Of a stretch of DNA of 7,359 nucleotides, positions 1 through 6,053 are shown one piece after another (the stretch's first letter is position 1; every line of letters starts with the position of its first letter). Source of the stretch: Alphaproteobacteria bacterium. GTDB taxonomy: Bacteria; Pseudomonadota; Alphaproteobacteria; RF32; CAG-239. A model generated the notes under the pieces. It had not been told where the DNA came from. It did not search any database and saw only the letters and a program-made list of their open reading frames with translations. The position numbers and the translations under genes are program-made. The DNA lies in assembly GCA_017546885.1 (NCBI GenBank), contig JAFYRQ010000045.1, positions 1 through 7,359 on the forward strand, in the 5' to 3' direction.

Positions 1-18
1 AACTCTGAAAAAACAATC

Positions 19-54
19 AAAAAACCGCCGAATTTTTATATTCGACGGTTTTTT
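19..54 (-). terminator. Intrinsic terminator after ybgC
   Basis: An inverted repeat pairs 19-32 with 41-54 around an 8-nt loop. The arms hold a GC-rich core (25-30 against 43-48) flanked by A and T runs. In minus-strand RNA the single imperfect position (28 against 45) becomes a G-U wobble, so the stem is continuous and is followed by six U residues. In plus-strand RNA the same position is a C-A mismatch. This asymmetry suggests it mainly ends the bamE-ruvA-ruvB-ybgC transcript, whose last stop codon lies only 2 nt upstream. It might also stop plus-strand transcription entering from the left. Confidence 0.85.
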
Positions 55-56
55 AT

Positions 57-497
57 TTATTCGCCCTTAAAGCTTTTTACAAGTTCTGCCGGCAGACGTG
101 ACGGACGCTTATTTTTCAGCAGCACATAAACAACCTTAATGTCTATACTAACCAAAATTTCATCGCCTCGCATAATATCCTGATGCATAACCACCGAAGC
201 TCCGCCAAACTCCGTAACTTCACAAACCACCGTCAATAAATCATCCAAAACGGCCGGAGATTTATAATCAATATCACAATGGCGAACCACAAACGCAGCT
301 TTTTCTTCTTGTTCCAAGGCATCTTGTTGTCGCAAACCGATTGCTCTAACATATTCGGTGCGTGCTCTTTCGGCAAACTTCAAATAGTTAGCATAATAAA
401 CTATACCACCGGCATCGGTATCTTCATAATACACCCTTACCGGAAAATAAAACTTATTTCCTTCAAACTTACCCTGCATAGTTTCAACCTTACTCAT
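57..497 (-). CDS. ybgC: YbgC-family acyl-CoA thioesterase
   Basis: This is a small cytoplasmic hotdog-fold (4HBT) thioesterase of 146 residues, close to the usual family length of about 130-150. The family hydrolyses short- to long-chain acyl-CoA; E. coli YbgC is linked to the Tol-Pal envelope complex and to phospholipid enzymes. The diagnostic motif is YYEDTDAGGIVYYANYLKF near residues 23-41; Asp28, just before AGG, aligns with the catalytic Asp of 4-hydroxybenzoyl-CoA thioesterase. The next residues, AERARTEYVR, are also typical. I chose the ATG at 497 rather than the one at 530 because it has a GGGAG ribosome site 8 nt upstream (506-510) and overlaps ruvB by only 8 bp. The ATG at 530 would give an 11-residue extension lying fully over ruvB. 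It is the last gene before the terminator. No tolQ follows, so a Tol-Pal link is not supported by position here. The in vivo substrate cannot be told from sequence. Confidence 0.92.
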   Translation of the reverse strand: MSKVETMQGKFEGNKFYFPVRVYYEDTDAGGIVYYANYLKFAERARTEYVRAIGLRQQDALEQEEKAAFVVRHCDIDYKSPAVLDDLLTVVCEVTEFGGASVVMHQDIMRGDEILVSIDIKVVYVLLKNKRPSRLPAELVKSFKGE

Positions 498-1554
498 TAT
501 CTTCACTCCCGAATAAATCATCTTGTTCATTATACTGCTTCACATTTTTACGAAGTTTCGGAATCCCCAAATATTCGCATCCCAAATCAGAAATAACACG
601 TCCTCTCGGTGTTCTTTGCAAAAATCCGAGTTTTAACAAAAACGGCTCAATAACTTCTTCGATGGTATCTCTTTCTTCCGATAAGGCTGCAGCCAAAGTA
701 TCCGCCCCGACCGGACCTCCGCCATAGTTTTTGGCAATACAATTCAAATAGCGTTTATCAAACGCATCTAATCCGAATTTATCGACATTTAATCTTTGCA
801 AGGCCATATCTGCAGTTTTTTCTCCGATTTCTCCGTCACAAATAACTGCCCCAAAATCACGAACTCGTCGTAACAATCGACCGGCAACACGAGGAGTTCC
901 TCTCGAACGGCGAGCAACTTCTCTTGCGCCTTCCGATGACATCGGAACATTTAACAATCGAGCTCCGCGAAGAACTATTTTTTCCAAGTCTTCCGGAGAG
1001 TAAAAATCCAGACGTAAAGGAATACCGAAACGTTCACGTAAAGGTGTAGAAAGCAATCCGGAACGTGTAGTAGCTCCGACTAAAGTAAACGGCTGCAACG
1101 GAAGTCTGACAGAACGAGCTGACGGCCCCTCTCCGATAATCAAATCAAGTTGAAAATCTTCCATTGCCGAATATAAAACTTCTTCAATAGCCGGATTCAA
1201 ACGATGAATTTCATCAATAAACAATACGTCATTTGCTTCCAAATTAGTGAGTATTGCAGCCAAATCTCCTGATTTTGTAATCATCGGTGCGGATGTTGCC
1301 TTAAAATTAACTCCTAATTCTTTTGCAACAATAGAGGCCAATGTCGTTTTTCCCAATCCCGGAGGTCCGAACAACAACACATGGTCTAACGATTCTCCAC
1401 GCATTTTTGCTGCTTCAATAAAAATTTTTAAGTTTTCGCAAACTTGTTTTTGTCCGACAAAATCACTCAACGAGGTCGGACGCAAATTAGCCGGAGCATT
1501 AACTCCGTTATCATCTTCAGGCAACTCATGAGGTGTAACTATTCTTTCTTCCAT
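490..1554 (-). CDS. ruvB: Holliday junction branch migration ATPase RuvB
   Basis: RuvB is the hexameric AAA+ motor that, loaded by RuvA, drives branch migration of Holliday junctions during recombinational repair. The protein has 354 residues, normal or slightly long for the family. Visible motifs in order: the N-terminal linker LRPTSLSDFVGQ (24-35), Walker A GPPGLGKT (63-70), Walker B FIDEIH (112-117), sensor 1 GATTR (160-164), the arginine-finger region PLRERFG (171-177), sensor 2 GTPR (219-222), and the C-terminal winged helix ending in the DNA-contacting RTPRGR (314-319). The last 20 or so residues are acidic and variable. The ATG at 1554 has an AAGGAG ribosome site (1564-1569) that lies inside the last codons of ruvA, 9 nt upstream, so translation is probably coupled to ruvA. 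Its 3' end overlaps ybgC by 8 bp. No key residue appears to be missing. Confidence 0.98.
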   Translation of the reverse strand: MEERIVTPHELPEDDNGVNAPANLRPTSLSDFVGQKQVCENLKIFIEAAKMRGESLDHVLLFGPPGLGKTTLASIVAKELGVNFKATSAPMITKSGDLAAILTNLEANDVLFIDEIHRLNPAIEEVLYSAMEDFQLDLIIGEGPSARSVRLPLQPFTLVGATTRSGLLSTPLRERFGIPLRLDFYSPEDLEKIVLRGARLLNVPMSSEGAREVARRSRGTPRVAGRLLRRVRDFGAVICDGEIGEKTADMALQRLNVDKFGLDAFDKRYLNCIAKNYGGGPVGADTLAAALSEERDTIEEVIEPFLLKLGFLQRTPRGRVISDLGCEYLGIPKLRKNVKQYNEQDDLFGSEDNE

Positions 1555-1557
1555 ATA

Positions 1558-2202
1558 CTACATCTCCTTACTGCCAAATTCTTTCAAAGCAGATTTTATC
1601 AAAGAACTAAAATCAGCTTCAGGATTTTTTGCCAATGCCAAATTTACCGCTCTATAAGCCTCTACACGAGGATACCCCAAATTAACCAAGGCCGAAACAG
1701 CATCTTCCGTTTGTCTGTTTGTTTTTTCTTCCGCAACATATATCGCCATCGGAGAATCATCAACAGCGGCAACATAATCAGTCGTATCCGCACCAATCGG
1801 CAATCCCACCATTTTTCCTTTTAATTCGGTAACGATTCTGGCAGCCAATTTAGGACCTACACCGTTTGCACGAGTGAAAGAAGCCTTATCCTGTGCCGCA
1901 ATGGCTTGTGCTAATTGTGACGGTGTCAAAGCAGACAAAATACTCAGACATACTTTTGCCCCTACTCCCTGCACTTTAGTTAATGTTAAAAACCATTCTT
2001 TTTCCAATGCGGTACCAAAGCCATATAAACTTATACTGTCTTCTCTGACTACTGTTTCCGTAAAAAGTGTTGTTTCAGAGCCTTTAACCAATTTTGATAA
2101 GGTTCGACTTGAGGCATAGACTAAATATCCTACTCCGTTGACATCAATAACAACACAATCCTCGCCAAAACTGTCAACAATTCCTCGTAACTTGGCAATC
2201 AT
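1558..2202 (-). CDS. ruvA: Holliday junction branch migration protein RuvA
   Basis: RuvA binds four-way junctions as a tetramer and recruits RuvB. The 214-residue protein has the usual three parts. An N-terminal OB-fold (about 1-63) begins MIAKLRGIV and carries the acidic pin at Glu54-Asp55. Two helix-hairpin-helix motifs follow, VQGVGAKVCLSIL (77-89) and NGVGPKLAARIV (113-124). A flexible linker (about 131-163) leads to domain III (about 164-210), which contacts RuvB and includes the typical ALVNLGYPRVEA. An AAGGA ribosome site lies 8 nt upstream of the ATG. The gene follows bamE by 22 bp and precedes ruvB by 3 bp. ruvC, which often precedes ruvA, is not in this position. Confidence 0.97.
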   Translation of the reverse strand: MIAKLRGIVDSFGEDCVVIDVNGVGYLVYASSRTLSKLVKGSETTLFTETVVREDSISLYGFGTALEKEWFLTLTKVQGVGAKVCLSILSALTPSQLAQAIAAQDKASFTRANGVGPKLAARIVTELKGKMVGLPIGADTTDYVAAVDDSPMAIYVAEEKTNRQTEDAVSALVNLGYPRVEAYRAVNLALAKNPEADFSSLIKSALKEFGSKEM

Positions 2203-2224
2203 TTATTTTTCCTTATATAATAGA

Positions 2225-2680
2225 TTAAATACCGCTATCGGTACCGTCACCAAACGGCAAATATTGTCCTACACCGCCGAAATATTTGCGGAAGAAACCT
2301 TGTTCTTGTTCCTGATTTGGTGTCTGTTCTTCGGTTATTTCTACTTTTTCACCATGTTTTTTATTTAATTTTTCAACACTTGCAACTCTGTTTTCGGTAT
2401 CAAATTTAATCACTAACAATTCTCTGTTTACTTCTTTAGGAGCGAAAAAGGCGACTTGCTTAATATCGGAAGACATATAAATCCACGTATCTTTATCAAG
2501 TGATACCACGTTTGAAGGAGAACCCAACACTTCTAAAACATCATTTTTTGTTTGTCCGTTAAAGACCATTGAAATTTTTTCTTCAGAAGGCATATTACCG
2601 GTATGGGTGATAAAAACATCACTACTGCAGGCGGAAAGCATTGCTATCATACTTAATAAAAATACTTTGTTTATTGACAT
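2225..2680 (-). CDS. bamE: BamE/SmpA-family outer membrane lipoprotein
   Basis: This is a predicted outer-membrane lipoprotein of 151 residues, an accessory subunit of the BAM complex that inserts beta-barrel proteins. The signal peptide (1-17) ends in a lipobox LSAC with lipidated Cys18; Ser at +2 is compatible with outer-membrane sorting. The SmpA/OmlA domain follows: a GQTKNDVLEVLGSPS helix-turn (about 43-57), a WIYMSS strand, the AFFAPKEVNRELLVIKFD hairpin and a final strand. The C-terminal part from about residue 104 is a Glu/Gln-rich linker followed by a Gly- and aromatic-rich tail, making it longer than E. coli BamE (113 residues). A strong AAGGAAG site precedes the ATG. It is first in the minus-strand block with ruvA and ruvB, and divergent from the DUF177 gene, a pairing familiar from alphaproteobacteria. 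Family assignment is good; the exact BAM role is inferred. Confidence 0.85.
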   Translation of the reverse strand: MSINKVFLLSMIAMLSACSSDVFITHTGNMPSEEKISMVFNGQTKNDVLEVLGSPSNVVSLDKDTWIYMSSDIKQVAFFAPKEVNRELLVIKFDTENRVASVEKLNKKHGEKVEITEEQTPNQEQEQGFFRKYFGGVGQYLPFGDGTDSGI

Positions 2681-2743
2681 ATTATTACTTCCTTATCATT
2701 ATGACTTAAATTGTTTAACATATATAACACAGGGAAAATATTT
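2681..2743. promoter_or_regulatory. Divergent intergenic region between bamE and the DUF177 gene
   Basis: These 63 bp separate the two start codons and should hold promoters for both operons. It is very AT-rich. On the minus strand CATAAT (2700-2705) resembles a -10 box, and on the plus strand TATAAC (2723-2728) does, but neither has a convincing -35 box at proper spacing. Ribosome sites are clear on both sides: AAGGAAG for bamE and AGGGA (2731-2735) for the DUF177 gene. Promoter function is inferred from divergence; exact elements are uncertain. Confidence 0.4.
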
Positions 2744-3262
2744 ATGCAAAAAGAATTTTCTTACCCTTTAACAGTTGCCGACATGCCATTAAACGAGCAA
2801 CATTATCACATGACGGCAAATGAGGATAACCTCACCTTTTTGGCTGAAGTTTTACAAATACCCGAGGTAAAATCACTTGATGCAGACTTCAGGTTAAAAC
2901 TTAATCACAGCACAAATATATTAAGCATAACCGGACATATCAAGGCAGAAGTCGCACAAAAAAGTGTAATCTCACTGGAAACATTTTCCACAGACTATGA
3001 TTTTGATTTTGAAACCGATTATGATGTAAAAGCAACTCTTGCCAGCCAAAAAGAAGAAGGAGACGATTGGGACAAAGATATGCCGGAAGTTGTAATCGGC
3101 GGAAAAATTGATTTAGGCGACATTGCCATTGAGCAAATTGCTTTGCGTTTAGACGATTATCCTCGTAAAGAAGGCGAAGAATTCAGCTTTGTTTCCGAGT
3201 TTGACGAAGAAGATGACGTCAAAAACAATCCTTTTGCAGTACTGGCAAAACTAAAGAAATAA
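2744..3262 (+). CDS. DUF177 (YceD-family) protein, rRNA accumulation factor
   Basis: This 172-residue acidic cytoplasmic protein belongs to DUF177, also called YceD or large ribosomal RNA subunit accumulation protein. Family members are needed for normal 23S rRNA accumulation and usually sit next to rpmF, as here. Recognisable parts are a beta-rich N-terminal half, the segment GGKIDLGDIAIEQIALRLD in the C-terminal half followed by DYPRKEG, and the typical C-terminal NPFAVLAKLKK. In many relatives the central segment reads like CVVTLE; here it is SVISLETF, with Ser in place of Cys. I chose ATG 2744 because it has AGGGA 8 nt upstream and starts with the family-like MQKEFSYPL. An in-frame TTG at 2711 would add 11 residues with no ribosome site. 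It is the first gene of the plus-strand block. Confidence 0.85.
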   Translation: MQKEFSYPLTVADMPLNEQHYHMTANEDNLTFLAEVLQIPEVKSLDADFRLKLNHSTNILSITGHIKAEVAQKSVISLETFSTDYDFDFETDYDVKATLASQKEEGDDWDKDMPEVVIGGKIDLGDIAIEQIALRLDDYPRKEGEEFSFVSEFDEEDDVKNNPFAVLAKLKK

Positions 3263-3413
3263 AAATTATGCTTGCAAAACTGTTTTTTTTTGGTTAAAAG
3301 ACACATAACCTTTTCAGAGTTGCAGAAAATATGTTGCATTTTGTAAAAAAATGTTTTATTACTGTGCTTTGAAATTTTCGTGATAACAATGATTTTTTGA
3401 AAAGAATAAGAAA
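3263..3413 (+). promoter_or_regulatory. AT-rich leader of rpmF, possible promoter
   Basis: These 151 bp are the longest non-coding stretch in the window. They contain a run of nine T (3283-3291), directly followed by a short hairpin with GGTTA (3292-3296) pairing TAACC (3306-3310) and then TTTT. The pentamer TTGCA occurs three times (3272, 3320 and 3334). A weak promoter candidate is TTGCAT (3334-3339), a 17-bp spacer, then TATTAC (3357-3362); the matches to consensus are poor. The hairpin is too short to be a confident terminator but could attenuate read-through from the DUF177 gene. No strong ribosome site precedes rpmF. The role is inferred from position. Confidence 0.3.
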
Positions 3414-3599
3414 ATGGCAACACCAAAACATAAAACTTCAAAATCACGTCGCAATATGCGCCGTTCTCACGATGCTTTAGGTGCTAACTCTTATCATGAG
3501 TGCCCTAACTGCGGTGAGTTAAAAAGACCTCACAACGTTTGCCCTTCTTGCGGACAATACGATAAACGTGAAGTTGTTGCAAAAAAAGCAGCAGAATAA
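3414..3599 (+). CDS. rpmF: 50S ribosomal protein L32 (zinc-ribbon form)
   Basis: Large-subunit ribosomal protein L32, 61 residues, a normal length. The basic N-terminus reads MATPKHKTSKSRRNMRRSHD, the hallmark of L32. The C-terminal half is a zinc ribbon with two CxxC pairs, Cys30/Cys33 (CPNC) and Cys43/Cys46 (CPSC), so this is the four-cysteine form. L32 in Rhizobiales and Rickettsia lacks these cysteines, which helps place the organism. Only a weak purine stretch, not a good Shine-Dalgarno sequence, precedes the ATG. It is followed after 32 bp by plsX, the standard rpmF-plsX-fabH order that links ribosome and lipid synthesis. Confidence 0.97.
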   Translation: MATPKHKTSKSRRNMRRSHDALGANSYHECPNCGELKRPHNVCPSCGQYDKREVVAKKAAE

Positions 3600-3620
3600 T
3601 TAAATCATATTAACCTAGAT

Positions 3621-3624
3621 GGAG
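3621..3624 (+). promoter_or_regulatory. Ribosome binding site that sets the plsX TTG start
   Basis: GGAG lies 7 nt before the TTG at 3632, the normal spacing. An ATG at 3619-3621 overlaps this site but is in another frame and meets TGA after six codons. The next in-frame ATG of plsX falls inside the conserved AMGGD motif, too late to be the start. The TTG is therefore the best start. Confidence 0.7.
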
Positions 3625-3631
3625 CAAAAAT

Positions 3632-4687
3632 TTGTCTGATAATCTGGTTATTTCAATTGATGCGATGGGGGGAGATAATTCCCCTCGAGTCGTAATAGAA
3701 GGAATTAACATCGTTGCAAAGCGTAACTCTGATTTGCGTTTCTTGCTTTTTGGCGATGAGAATAAAATCATGCCTTTGTTGAAACAATATCCTAAAGTGG
3801 CTAAAGTTTCAAAGGTAATCCATACCGAAGACTACGTCAAAAACGAAGACAAGCCTTCGCAGGTAATTCGCAATCGAAATACCAGTATGTATATGGCAAT
3901 TGATGCTGTACGTTCAGGTAGAGCCCGTGCCGTTGTTTCCGCCGGAAACACCGGTGCGTTAATGGCTATTTCTAAAATGGTACTCAAAACCATTAAAGGA
4001 ATTCATCGTCCTGCAATTTGTACAATTATGCCACATATTGACGGCAAATATGTTATGCTTGATTTAGGTGCAAACACCGAGTGTGATGCAATCAATTTGG
4101 CAGAATTTGCCATTATGGGCAACATTTTTGCCAAACACGCTTTAGGACTCAAAACTCCTCGCGTGTCATTGCTCAATATCGGTGCTGAAGAAATGAAGGG
4201 TAAAGAAGAAATTCGTCAAGCCCTGAAAATTTTGAAAAACCCGCAACTTGACATTAACTGCACCGGATATATCGAACCGCATAATATTGCCAATGGTGCT
4301 GCAGATGTTATTGTTGCCGACGGTTTTACCGGCAATGTTGCGCTCAAAGCTACCGAAGGAACCGCCAGACTCGTTGTTCGCTTGATTAAACGAGCAGTTA
4401 AACGTTCTATTTTTGCAAAAATCGGTCTTCCGTTTATGATGGGAGTAGTGCTCAAAATCAAAAAGAGTATGGATCCGCGTGCATATAACGGAGCAATGCT
4501 TGTCGGTTTGAACGGCTTAAGTGTAAAAAGCCATGGCGGAACTGATGGAAAAGGCTATGCCGTAGCCATTGATAATGCCGCTAAACTTGTTCGCCAAAAC
4601 TTTGTTGATACGATTCGTCAGGAAGTAGAAAAATTTGATTTAGACGAATTAAACCAAGAAAGCATTTACGAAGGATATTATCTATGA
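3632..4687 (+). CDS. plsX: Phosphate acyltransferase PlsX
   Basis: PlsX converts acyl-ACP and phosphate to acyl-phosphate, the acyl donor for PlsY in making lysophosphatidic acid; it is a soluble or peripheral membrane enzyme. At 351 residues it is full length. Conserved segments are ISIDAMGGDNSP (7-18), SAGNTGALMA (103-112), DLGANTECDA (144-153), NIGAEEMKGKEE (182-193), ADGFTGNVALKATEG (229-243) and HGGTDGKGYA (301-310). Translation begins at TTG, supported by the GGAG site 7 nt upstream and by the N-terminal MSDNLVISIDAMGG aligning with the family start. The stop codon overlaps the fabH start as ATGA, so the two are translationally coupled. It is the partner of FabH at the junction of fatty-acid and phospholipid synthesis. 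Confidence 0.97.
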   Translation: MSDNLVISIDAMGGDNSPRVVIEGINIVAKRNSDLRFLLFGDENKIMPLLKQYPKVAKVSKVIHTEDYVKNEDKPSQVIRNRNTSMYMAIDAVRSGRARAVVSAGNTGALMAISKMVLKTIKGIHRPAICTIMPHIDGKYVMLDLGANTECDAINLAEFAIMGNIFAKHALGLKTPRVSLLNIGAEEMKGKEEIRQALKILKNPQLDINCTGYIEPHNIANGAADVIVADGFTGNVALKATEGTARLVVRLIKRAVKRSIFAKIGLPFMMGVVLKIKKSMDPRAYNGAMLVGLNGLSVKSHGGTDGKGYAVAIDNAAKLVRQNFVDTIRQEVEKFDLDELNQESIYEGYYL

Positions 4688-5664
4688 GTCTTATAAGATC
4701 ACAATTAGTTGGCACCGGATATAGTCTTCCTGCCAAAGTATTAACTAATGATGATTTATCAAAAATTGTTGAAACAAATGACGAGTGGATCAGCACTCGA
4801 ACAGGTATCAGAAGCCGTCATGTTGCCTCTGATGGAGAATACACATCTGATTTTTGTGTAAAAGCAGCTCAAATGGCTATGCAAAACGCTCAAATGACTG
4901 CGGAAGAAATTGATTTCATAATTTTAGCAACAGTTACACCTGACAATACATTTCCATCATGTGCTGCTAAAATTTCAAAAATTTTAGGTCTGCGCTCCGG
5001 AGTTGCGGCAATGGATATTAATGCTGCTTGTTCAGGTTTTGTTTATGCTACACAAATTGCTGATAATATGATTCGTTTAGGGCAAATTAAAAATGCTTTG
5101 GTTATCGGTGCTGAAACTTTATCAAGAATTACTGACTGGACCGACCGAAATACTTGCGTATTGTTCGGTGATGGAGCCGGTGCAGCCATATATAAGGCCG
5201 CAGAATGTGAAGGCAAAAATACCGACACAGGTATATTAGCCACAAAAATCTATGCTGACGGCTCACAATATGACAAACTTTGTTCTGACAGCGGTGTTTC
5301 TTTCAACCAAAAATCCGGTTTTATTCACATGGACGGAAAAGAAGTGTTTAAGGTTGCCGTTCCCAGCTTGGTTCAAGGTGTCGAAGAAACATTGGCAATA
5401 GCAAATGTAGATATAAATGATGTGGATTGGTATATACCGCATCAGGCAAATTTAAGAATTATCGATTCTGTTGCTAAAAAACTGGAATTAGATGAAAGCA
5501 AAGTGATTGTTACCGTTGATCATCACGGAAACACCTCTGCCGCTTCGATTCCTTTAGCATTAGCGGAATCTATCGAATCCGGAAAAGTAAAGAAAGGCGA
5601 TTTGGTAGCTTTCAGCTCTATGGGAGCGGGCTTTACTTGGGGCGGAATGGTTATAAGAATTTAA
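4684..5664 (+). CDS. fabH: Beta-ketoacyl-ACP synthase III FabH
   Basis: FabH condenses acetyl-CoA with malonyl-ACP to start type II fatty-acid synthesis in the cytoplasm. The 326-residue thiolase-fold protein carries the full Cys-His-Asn triad: Cys116 in DINAACSGFVYA, His253 in IPHQANLRI and Asn283 in HGNTSAASIP. Other signatures are NDEWISTRTGIRSRH (32-46), the TDWTDRNTCVLFGDGAGA segment (150-167) and the C-terminal SSMGAGFTWGG (311-321). It starts on the ATGA overlap with plsX, with AAGGA (4671-4675) 8 nt upstream. No clear terminator follows; the next gene, ihfA, has its own promoter. Primer preference (acetyl or branched) cannot be read with certainty. Confidence 0.98.
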   Translation: MSLIRSQLVGTGYSLPAKVLTNDDLSKIVETNDEWISTRTGIRSRHVASDGEYTSDFCVKAAQMAMQNAQMTAEEIDFIILATVTPDNTFPSCAAKISKILGLRSGVAAMDINAACSGFVYATQIADNMIRLGQIKNALVIGAETLSRITDWTDRNTCVLFGDGAGAAIYKAAECEGKNTDTGILATKIYADGSQYDKLCSDSGVSFNQKSGFIHMDGKEVFKVAVPSLVQGVEETLAIANVDINDVDWYIPHQANLRIIDSVAKKLELDESKVIVTVDHHGNTSAASIPLALAESIESGKVKKGDLVAFSSMGAGFTWGGMVIRI

Positions 5665-5687
5665 GTTGTAGATAGTTTTTAAAAATA

Positions 5688-5716
5688 TTGGCGATATATT
5701 TTTTTGTTGCTATATT
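5688..5716 (+). promoter_or_regulatory. Sigma-70-like promoter for ihfA
   Basis: A -35 box TTGGCG (5688-5693, four of six consensus bases) and a -10 box TATATT (5711-5716, five of six) are separated by exactly 17 bp. Transcription would begin near 5723, giving a leader of about 28 nt that carries the ribosome site AGAAGGA (5734-5740). The intervening DNA is a T-rich run. This is the best promoter in the window and would let ihfA and the MerR gene be expressed apart from plsX-fabH. Confidence 0.6.
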
Positions 5717-5750
5717 GAAAAAAATTAAAAAATAGAAGGATGGAATAAAA

Positions 5751-6035
5751 ATGAGAACAGTTACAAGATCTGATATTGCAGAAACTTTATACCAAGAAGT
5801 TGGTTTGTCTCGCAAAGATTCTGGTGAAATTTTGGATATGGTTTTAGAAGAAGTTACCAATGAATTGGTAAAAGGTAACAATGTAAAAATTTCTTCTTTC
5901 GGCACTTTTACCGTACGTCAAAAAAACACTCGTATCGGTCGTAATCCTAAAACCGGTGTTGAAGCAGAAATTTCTTCTCGTAAAGTTATTTCTTTCAAAC
6001 CATCTCAAACAATGCGTTCTTCTTTGAACAAATAA
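5751..6035 (+). CDS. ihfA: Integration host factor subunit alpha
   Basis: IHF-alpha forms a heterodimer with IHF-beta that binds specific sites and bends DNA sharply, acting in nucleoid structure, replication and transcription. The 94-residue protein has the HU/IHF fold: N-terminal helices with SRKDSGEILDMVLEEV (20-35), the saddle KISSFGTFTVRQK (46-58), and the beta-arm with GRNPKTG (63-69), whose Pro66 is the DNA-intercalating residue. It ends in the conserved SFKPSQTMR (81-89). The alpha identity rests on the N-terminal MRTVTRSDIAETLY, the SFGTF context and the alphaproteobacterial location before a MerR regulator; an HU assignment is less likely. It is slightly shorter than the usual 99 or more residues, lacking a C-terminal tail. 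The gene has its own promoter and a good ribosome site. Confidence 0.93.
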   Translation: MRTVTRSDIAETLYQEVGLSRKDSGEILDMVLEEVTNELVKGNNVKISSFGTFTVRQKNTRIGRNPKTGVEAEISSRKVISFKPSQTMRSSLNK

Positions 6036-6053
6036 TTTTTTATCGGATGTAAC

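Noticed and set aside
498..530. Longer ybgC start at the ATG at 530
   Set aside because: It would overlap ruvB by 41 bp, while the ATG at 497 has a well-spaced GGGAG and a more family-like N-terminus.
3232..3250. Inverted repeat TTTTGC / GCAAAA around a CAGTACTG palindrome at the end of the DUF177 gene
   Set aside because: It lies within conserved codons for the FAVLAK ending, and no U tract follows closely, so it is not a convincing terminator.
3157..3447. Minus-strand open frame across the end of the DUF177 gene and the rpmF leader
   Set aside because: It is low-complexity, Phe/Lys/Ser-rich, overlaps two real genes and shows no family motif; a frame shadow in AT-rich DNA.
5681..5703. AAAAATAT / ATATTTTT hairpin after fabH
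   Set aside because: The stem contains only A-T pairs and overlaps the -35 region of the ihfA promoter; too weak to call a terminator.
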